From: Erythrobacter sp. UBA1916
GTDB taxonomy: Bacteria > Pseudomonadota > Alphaproteobacteria > Sphingomonadales > Sphingomonadaceae
Length of the DNA stretch: 64,000 nt
Assembly (NCBI GenBank): GCA_002337385.1
Contig: DDFY01000003.1
Span: forward strand, 75,074-139,073
Direction: 5' to 3'
Shown here: positions 59,129-64,000 of the stretch, piece after piece
Layout of the letters: every line of letters begins with the position of its first letter
How positions within the stretch are numbered: the first letter of the stretch is position 1
Translations under genes and position numbers: made by a program
Notes under the pieces: model-generated
Seen by the model: the letters and a program-made list of their open reading frames with translations, nothing else
The model's database searches: none
What the model was told of the DNA's origin: nothing

Positions 59129-61063
59129 ATGCTCACTTTCTTCCGCAATTTCTTCAAGTCCAAGGTCGGCGTGGTGGTGACACTGGGCTTTCTTGGCCTG
59201 ATCGCGCTAGCCTTTGCCAGCATGGACGTATCGAGCACCGGTGTGTTCGGCGGCGTTTCTGGCGGTGACCGCGTTGCCCGGGTCGGCGACCGGCGAATCA
59301 GCACTGCCGATCTGTCCACCAACGTGAGCAACGAGGTTGAGCAGCTGCGCCAGCAGAACCCGACCCTGACGATCCAGAGCTTCGCAGCAGAGGGCGGCGT
59401 TCAAAGCGTGCTCCAGCGCATGATCAGCCGCTGGAGCATTGCCGAATTCGCCGACAAGCTGGGCCTGCGCGCGGGTGATCGTCTCGTCGATAGCGAGATT
59501 GTCGCGATCCCGGCCTTTCGCGGCGTGGACGGCAAGTTCTCGCAGGAAGCTTTCCGCGGGGCGCTGACCCAGCGCGGACTGAACGAAGGTGCCGTACGCG
59601 AGGATCTCGCGATGGGCCTGCTGGCCCGCCAGCTGGTAACCCCGGCATCGCTCGCCGCGCGCGTTCCGAATGGGCTCGCCCAGCGTTATGCCCAGTTGCT
59701 TGGCGAAAGCCGCACTGGTTCGATTGCACCGCTTCCGGCTGCGGCCTTCGCCCCCAAGGGCGATCCAACCGACGAGCAGCTACAGGCCTACTACACCGAA
59801 AATGAATCGCGCTTCATCCGGCCCGAGCGGCGTGTGCTGCGCTACACGGTGTTTGACGATTCCGCCCTCGGCACCTTGCCTGAACCCACCGAAGCGCAGA
59901 TCGCCGCCCGCTATGAGCGCGACAAGGCGCAATATGCACCGCTCGAGCAGCGCACGCTGACCCAGCTCGTCGTTCCGACCCAGGCTGCGGCGCAGGCCGT
60001 CATCGATGAAGTCAACGGTGGCACCTCGCTCGAAACAGCAGTGCGGGCCAAGGGCCTTGCCGTCACTTCGGTCGAAGCACTGGGCAAGGAGGCGCTGGCC
60101 TCTCGCACCTCACAGGCCGTAGCCGATGCCGCCTTCGCCGCGCAGAAGGGCGGGCTTTCCGCCCCAGCGCAAGGTCCGCTGGGCTGGTATGTGATGCGCG
60201 TCGATCAGGTCAGCAACCGGCCGGGCAAGACCCTCGCGCAGGTTAGCAACGAGATCGCCGAGCAGCTTCGCACCGAGCAACGCCGCGAGGCCTTTGTCGC
60301 CGCGACTGAAGCGATTGACGACGGCTTTGCCGATGGGCGCAGCCTGTCCGACGTGGCTGACGAGTACAAGCTGGAGCTGACCAGCACACAGCCGGTTACC
60401 GCCGATGGCCGTATCTATGGCACGACCGAGACGGCCCCGCTGGAGCTGGCGCCCGTGTTCGAGCTGGCGTTCGATATCGACGAAAACGATCCGCAGCTGG
60501 CCGAAACGGTCGCGGGCGAGAGCCTCGTTTTGTTCGAGGTGTCGGAGATTACTCCCTCGGCCCCGGCCCCCTTGGCGGAAATTCGCGATGATGTGACGAC
60601 CGCCTGGCGCCGTGACGAAGGCATGGAGCGCGCTGGCGCTGCCGCCTCGCGCATTCTCAAGCGGGTCGAGGACGGCAGCACGTTGGCCGCAGCAGTCGCT
60701 GCCGAGACCGAGCAACTGCCGGCACCCCAGACCGTGACTTTGAGCCGTCGTGAACTGGCCCAGCAACAACAGGTCACACCGACCACCATGCTGTTCTTCT
60801 CGATGGCTGAAGGCACGACCAAGCGCATCGAGCAGGCACCCTCGGCGGCCTGGTTCGTCGTCACGCTCGACAAAATCACCACGCCCGAGATCGCCGAAGA
60901 CGATCCGCTGGTCGCCGCAACCGGCCAGCAGCTTTCGCGCAATACCGGTGACGAATATACCGAAGAGCTGGTCCGGGCGATCCAGCAGAGCCTCGAAGTC
61001 GAGACCAACCAGTCGGCGGTTGATGCTGTGATTGCGCAGCTCACCGGCCAGAACCAGCAGTAA
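59129..61063 (+). CDS. ppiD: PpiD/SurA-like periplasmic peptidyl-prolyl isomerase
   Basis: The 644-residue chaperone has an N-terminal inner-membrane anchor (FFKSKVGVVVTLGFLGLIALAFASM), a SurA-N-like helical domain (59300-59700; DRRISTADLSTNVSNEVEQLRQQNP) and one parvulin-type PPIase domain (about 250-350; RTLTQLVVPTQAAAQAVIDEVNGGT...ALGKEALA...PLGWYVMRVDQV). A long helical C-terminus follows. It helps folding of outer-membrane proteins next to the SecYEG translocon. ATG 59129; a longer frame from 59018 has no ribosome site. It precedes trpE by 11 bp. Confidence 0.9.
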   Translation: MLTFFRNFFKSKVGVVVTLGFLGLIALAFASMDVSSTGVFGGVSGGDRVARVGDRRISTADLSTNVSNEVEQLRQQNPTLTIQSFAAEGGVQSVLQRMISRWSIAEFADKLGLRAGDRLVDSEIVAIPAFRGVDGKFSQEAFRGALTQRGLNEGAVREDLAMGLLARQLVTPASLAARVPNGLAQRYAQLLGESRTGSIAPLPAAAFAPKGDPTDEQLQAYYTENESRFIRPERRVLRYTVFDDSALGTLPEPTEAQIAARYERDKAQYAPLEQRTLTQLVVPTQAAAQAVIDEVNGGTSLETAVRAKGLAVTSVEALGKEALASRTSQAVADAAFAAQKGGLSAPAQGPLGWYVMRVDQVSNRPGKTLAQVSNEIAEQLRTEQRREAFVAATEAIDDGFADGRSLSDVADEYKLELTSTQPVTADGRIYGTTETAPLELAPVFELAFDIDENDPQLAETVAGESLVLFEVSEITPSAPAPLAEIRDDVTTAWRRDEGMERAGAAASRILKRVEDGSTLAAAVAAETEQLPAPQTVTLSRRELAQQQQVTPTTMLFFSMAEGTTKRIEQAPSAAWFVVTLDKITTPEIAEDDPLVAATGQQLSRNTGDEYTEELVRAIQQSLEVETNQSAVDAVIAQLTGQNQQ

Positions 61064-61074
61064 GGGAGGCGATT

Positions 61075-62586
61075 TTGGGCGCACAGCCGCTCAATGCTGC
61101 GCAAGCACGCGCCAGCCTCGCTGCCGGAGCGAACGCGCTCGTCTGGCGTCGGGTCGTGGCTGACACCGAAACCCCGATCGGGGCCGCGCTGAAGCTGATT
61201 GAGCCGGGGCGCGGCGACTTCCTGCTCGAATCGGTTGAAGGCGGCGAGGTGCGCGGGCGTTATTCGCTGCTCGGGCTCGACCCCGATCTGATGTTTCGTG
61301 CCACCGGGCAAAACGCAGAGGTCAACCGCAACTGGCAGCACGACCGCGAGGCCTTCACCGCCCTGCCCGACGGCGCCCTGAGCGAGCTGCGTGCGCTGGT
61401 GGCAAGCTGCCGGATCGACGTTCCTGCCGAATTGCCGTCTGCGCTCGCCTGCGTGGTCGGATATTTCGGCTATGAGACCATCGGCCTGGTCGAGAAGCTC
61501 CCGCGTGCGCCGCAAAGCGAGCTGGCGCTGCCCGACATGCTGTTCGCCCGCCCCACGCTGGTGCTGGTGTTCGATTCGCTGACCGACGCGCTGTTTGTCA
61601 TCGCGCCGCTGTGGGCGGGCTCAGGCTCACCCGACGCCATGATAGAGCGCGCTGGCGAGCGGATCGACGAAGCCCTGCGCCAGCTGGCAGGCACAGTGCC
61701 GCCCTCACCGCAACTTGCCGTGCCGCCGGACCTCGATCTCGAACCGGTGATGGACGAGGCCGAGTACGAGCGGATCGTGCTGGCGGCCAAAGAGTATATC
61801 TCGGCGGGCGACATCTTTCAGGTGGTGCTGGCGCAGCGGTTCACCTGTCCGCTGCCGGTGCCCCCGATTTCGCTCTATCGCTCGCTGAGGCGGGTTAACC
61901 CGTCACCGTTCCTCTATTTCCTCGATCTGCCGGGCTTTGCCGTGGTCGGATCGAGCCCCGAAATCCTCGTCCGGGTGCGCGACGGTGAAGTCACCATCCG
62001 GCCCATCGCGGGCACGCGCCCACGCGGCAAGACGCCCGAGGAAGATGTCGCCAACGAGCAAAGCCTGCTCGCCGATCCGAAGGAATGCGCCGAGCACCTG
62101 ATGCTGCTCGACCTCGGCCGTAACGATGTGGGCCGGGTGGCGGCGGCGGATTCGGTGCGGGTCACGGCACGCTCGATCGTCGAGCGCTACAGCCACGTGA
62201 TGCACATCGTCTCCAACGTGGTGGGCAAGCTTTCGCCCGATCACGATGCCATCGACGCGATGTTCGCCGGGTTCCCGGCCGGGACCGTTTCGGGTGCGCC
62301 GAAGATCCGCGCCTGTCAGGTGATCGCCGAACTCGAACCCGAAACGCGCGGCCCCTATGCAGGCGGCGTCGGCTATTTCGCACCCGATGGCTCGGTCGAC
62401 AGCTGCATCGTGCTGCGCACCGCCGTCATCAAGGACGGGATCATGAACGTGCAGGCGGGCGCAGGCATCGTCGCCGACAGCGAGCCAGCCTACGAGGCGG
62501 CTGAGTGCCGTCACAAGGCTGGCGCTCTGATCGCGGCCGCGCGTGAAGCGGTGCGGGTGGCAAGCGAACCGGGCTTCGGCCAGTGA
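61075..62586 (+). CDS. trpE: Anthranilate synthase component I
   Basis: First step of tryptophan synthesis: chorismate and glutamine to anthranilate. The 503-residue protein has the conserved catalytic part (VNPSPFLYFLDLPGFAVVGSSPEILVRVRDGEVTIRPIAGTRPRG, ERYSHVMHIVSNVVGKL, FPAGTVSGAPKIRACQVIAELEP and GPYAGGVGYFAPDG). Start TTG 61075 is supported by a good ribosome site (aagggagg) 5 nt upstream and by lack of an ATG at the right place. It overlaps the next gene by four bases (GTGA). No leader peptide for attenuation is visible, since ppiD precedes it by 11 bp. Confidence 0.95.
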   Translation: MGAQPLNAAQARASLAAGANALVWRRVVADTETPIGAALKLIEPGRGDFLLESVEGGEVRGRYSLLGLDPDLMFRATGQNAEVNRNWQHDREAFTALPDGALSELRALVASCRIDVPAELPSALACVVGYFGYETIGLVEKLPRAPQSELALPDMLFARPTLVLVFDSLTDALFVIAPLWAGSGSPDAMIERAGERIDEALRQLAGTVPPSPQLAVPPDLDLEPVMDEAEYERIVLAAKEYISAGDIFQVVLAQRFTCPLPVPPISLYRSLRRVNPSPFLYFLDLPGFAVVGSSPEILVRVRDGEVTIRPIAGTRPRGKTPEEDVANEQSLLADPKECAEHLMLLDLGRNDVGRVAAADSVRVTARSIVERYSHVMHIVSNVVGKLSPDHDAIDAMFAGFPAGTVSGAPKIRACQVIAELEPETRGPYAGGVGYFAPDGSVDSCIVLRTAVIKDGIMNVQAGAGIVADSEPAYEAAECRHKAGALIAAAREAVRVASEPGFGQ

Positions 62587-63416
62587 CCCGCGCACCGCTG
62601 CTGGCCGCGCTCCTGCTGCTGGCAGGCTGCGGCGATGCACCTCAGGGCGGCGAGCCGGTGGTGCGGATCGCCTTCGACGGCACCAGCGAGGATGGCGCGC
62701 AGGCGTCACCATCGCCAACGCCAACCGCCTTCGATGCCTGCGAGGTCATCACCTTCGAGAGCCAGCGCTTTGCTGATTGCATCGCCGATCCGGCAAAGCA
62801 CACTATCACCACTGCGCTGCGCTCTTCCGGTGGCACCCCGTACCGCTCCTTCGCGGCCTACCGCGAGGGCAACAAGCAGGCCGATGTCGCCTTCGCCATG
62901 AACGGCGGCATGTTCGATAACGAAGGGCTGCCGATCGGCTACTACGTCCAGAACAGCGACCGGCTACAGACGCTGAACCGCGCCGGGGGCCCGGGCAACT
63001 TCCACCTCAAGCCCAACGGCGTGTTCTTCGGCTCCGGCAGCAAGTGGCAGGTGCTCGATACCGAGAAGTTCTACGCCACGGTGAGCGATCGCCCTGAGTT
63101 CGGCACCCAGAGCGGACCGATGCTGGTGATCGACGGCCGGATTCATCCGGAGATCAGCGAGAACGGCCCCAGCCGCCTGCTGCGCAACGCCGTGGGCGTG
63201 GACGAGCAAGGGCGCGCCCATTTCGTGATCTCGCAGGGGCCGATCAGCTTTGGCGTGATTGCGCGCCTCTTTCGCGACCGTTTGAAGACGCCCAATGCAC
63301 TGTTTCTGGATGGCTCGGTGTCGAGCCTGTGGGACCCGGTGGCAGACCGCATGGACGCCAGGGCGCCGCTCGGCCCCTTGATCGTGGTGAAAAACAAGGC
63401 AAGAGCACGACCATGA
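62583..63416 (+). CDS. Phosphodiester glycosidase-like lipoprotein (NAGPA/DUF2233 type)
   Basis: The 277-residue protein has a lipoprotein signal (RAPLLAALLLLAGC16) and a phosphodiester-glycosidase-type domain: DVAFAMNGGMFDNEGLPIGYYVQNSDRLQTLNRAGGPGNFHLKPNGVFF, TQSGPMLVIDGRIHPEI and ALFLDGSVSSLW. Family members cleave sugar-phosphodiester bonds, for example in lysosomal targeting, and several bacterial ones act on envelope phosphoglycans. GTG 62583 lies in the trpE stop (GTGA) and the stop overlaps the trpG start (ATGA), so it is co-translated with both. Its relation to tryptophan synthesis is unclear. Confidence 0.82.
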   Translation: MTRAPLLAALLLLAGCGDAPQGGEPVVRIAFDGTSEDGAQASPSPTPTAFDACEVITFESQRFADCIADPAKHTITTALRSSGGTPYRSFAAYREGNKQADVAFAMNGGMFDNEGLPIGYYVQNSDRLQTLNRAGGPGNFHLKPNGVFFGSGSKWQVLDTEKFYATVSDRPEFGTQSGPMLVIDGRIHPEISENGPSRLLRNAVGVDEQGRAHFVISQGPISFGVIARLFRDRLKTPNALFLDGSVSSLWDPVADRMDARAPLGPLIVVKNKARARP

Positions 63417-64000
63417 GCCAGCCCGACATCCTCGTCGTCGACAATTACGACAGCTTTACCTTCAACCTCGTCCACTACGTGATGGAGCTGGGGGCGAAGG
63501 TGGAAGTGGTGCGCAACGATGCCCTCACCGCTGCCGAAGCGCTGGCGACGGGCGCCAAGGGCATCCTGATCTCGCCCGGCCCCTGCACGCCTAACGAGGC
63601 GGGCATTTCGCTCGATCTGGTCGCGGCCTGCGCCGATGCGGCGCGCCCGCTGATGGGCGTGTGCCTTGGCCACCAGTCGATCGGGCAGCACTTTGGCGGC
63701 ACGGTGACGCGCGGCGGGCTGATGCACGGCAAGACCAGCGCGGTGACGCACGATGGCACCGGCCTGTTTGCAGGCCTGCCCTCGCCCTACACCGCCACCC
63801 GCTATCACTCGCTGATTGTCGAGGACATTCCTGATTGCCTGCTGATCAACGCGACCAGCGAGACACCGGGGATCGACGGCACCGCCGTGATGGGCTTCCG
63901 CCACGAAAGCCTGCCGATCCACGGGGTGCAGTTTCACCCTGAAAGCATCGCCACCGAGCACGGCCACGAGCTGCTGGCGAACTTCCTGCGTATCGCGGGG
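63413..64000 (+). CDS. trpG: Anthranilate synthase component II (glutaminase), cut by the window end
   Basis: This glutamine amidotransferase supplies ammonia to TrpE. 196 codons are present and the frame is still open at base 64000, close to the normal C-terminus (typical length about 195-205). VDNYDSFTFNLVHYV begins it; the catalytic nucleophile is C84 (MGVCLGHQSIGQ), and the catalytic His and Glu are in GVQFHPESI. ATG 63413 overlaps the preceding stop. It may be a combined PabA/TrpG, since the sequence alone does not separate these. Confidence 0.95.
   Translation, partial: MSQPDILVVDNYDSFTFNLVHYVMELGAKVEVVRNDALTAAEALATGAKGILISPGPCTPNEAGISLDLVAACADAARPLMGVCLGHQSIGQHFGGTVTRGGLMHGKTSAVTHDGTGLFAGLPSPYTATRYHSLIVEDIPDCLLINATSETPGIDGTAVMGFRHESLPIHGVQFHPESIATEHGHELLANFLRIAG

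Overview
The window is GC-rich chromosomal DNA from an alphaproteobacterium. It is most probably a member of the Sphingomonadales, and of the Erythrobacteraceae type. The pointers are the ftsB-pdhA-pdhB order with a lipoyl domain fused to PdhB, a LigF-like glutathione transferase, a large TonB-dependent receptor with a sphingomonad-style N-terminus, a PEP-CTERM protein, alphaproteobacterial GyrA and ParE sequences, and the palindromic repeat that translates as PDLIRGP. Genus and species are inferred from remembered family resemblance; no database search was possible. I saw no phage, insertion sequence, CRISPR array or rRNA operon.

Layout. 0-4 kb: 3' end of parE, a DUF817 membrane protein, a LigF-like GST, and a coupled NamZ/DOMON-like pair. 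4-11 kb: tyrS, a PilZ protein, an MFS transporter, cysK, a dienelactone hydrolase, an acyl-CoA dehydrogenase and hisI (probable ATT start), then a gap with a + strand terminator that suggests a small RNA. 11-19 kb: comF and a divergent methyltransferase, ppdK, and glyQ-glyS, with glyS carrying two insertions. 19-22 kb: three TraB/GumN genes interrupted by a membrane-protein/XRE-regulator pair with three operator-like palindromes. 22-28 kb: rplY, pth, a PEP-CTERM gene behind a textbook sigma-54 promoter, a TPR lipoprotein, ychF and a secreted TPR-like protein. 28-34 kb: gyrA, a lysoplasmalogenase-like protein, trmFO, an EF-hand protein and a squalene/phytoene-synthase-like protein.

34-41.5 kb: two head-to-head clusters of Tad-type secreted or pilus proteins, each with one vWA TadG and two TadE-like proteins, but no Tad ATPase, secretin or Flp pilin in the window. 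41.5-46.5 kb: pdhB, pdhA, ftsB, a secreted unknown and a double-MarR regulator. 46.5-52 kb: a long leader, a TonB-dependent receptor, a quinone-oxidoreductase-like enzyme and tRNA-Arg(CCU) followed by two 132-bp tandem repeats that each re-create the tRNA 3' end. 52-58.9 kb: a divergent EamA exporter/MarR regulator pair with palindromic operators, a DUF1178-nitrilase-glutaredoxin run, hsp20 behind a ROSE-like RNA thermometer, pyrG, secG and tpiA. 59-64 kb: ppiD, trpE, a phosphodiester-glycosidase lipoprotein and trpG (cut by the window end).

Most of the window is housekeeping: translation, central carbon metabolism, DNA topology, amino-acid synthesis and envelope biogenesis. The accessory interest lies in the divergent Tad-like clusters, the TraB/GumN-XRE island, the sigma-54 PEP-CTERM gene, the tRNA-Arg repeat array and several small regulatory elements that can be read directly from the DNA.
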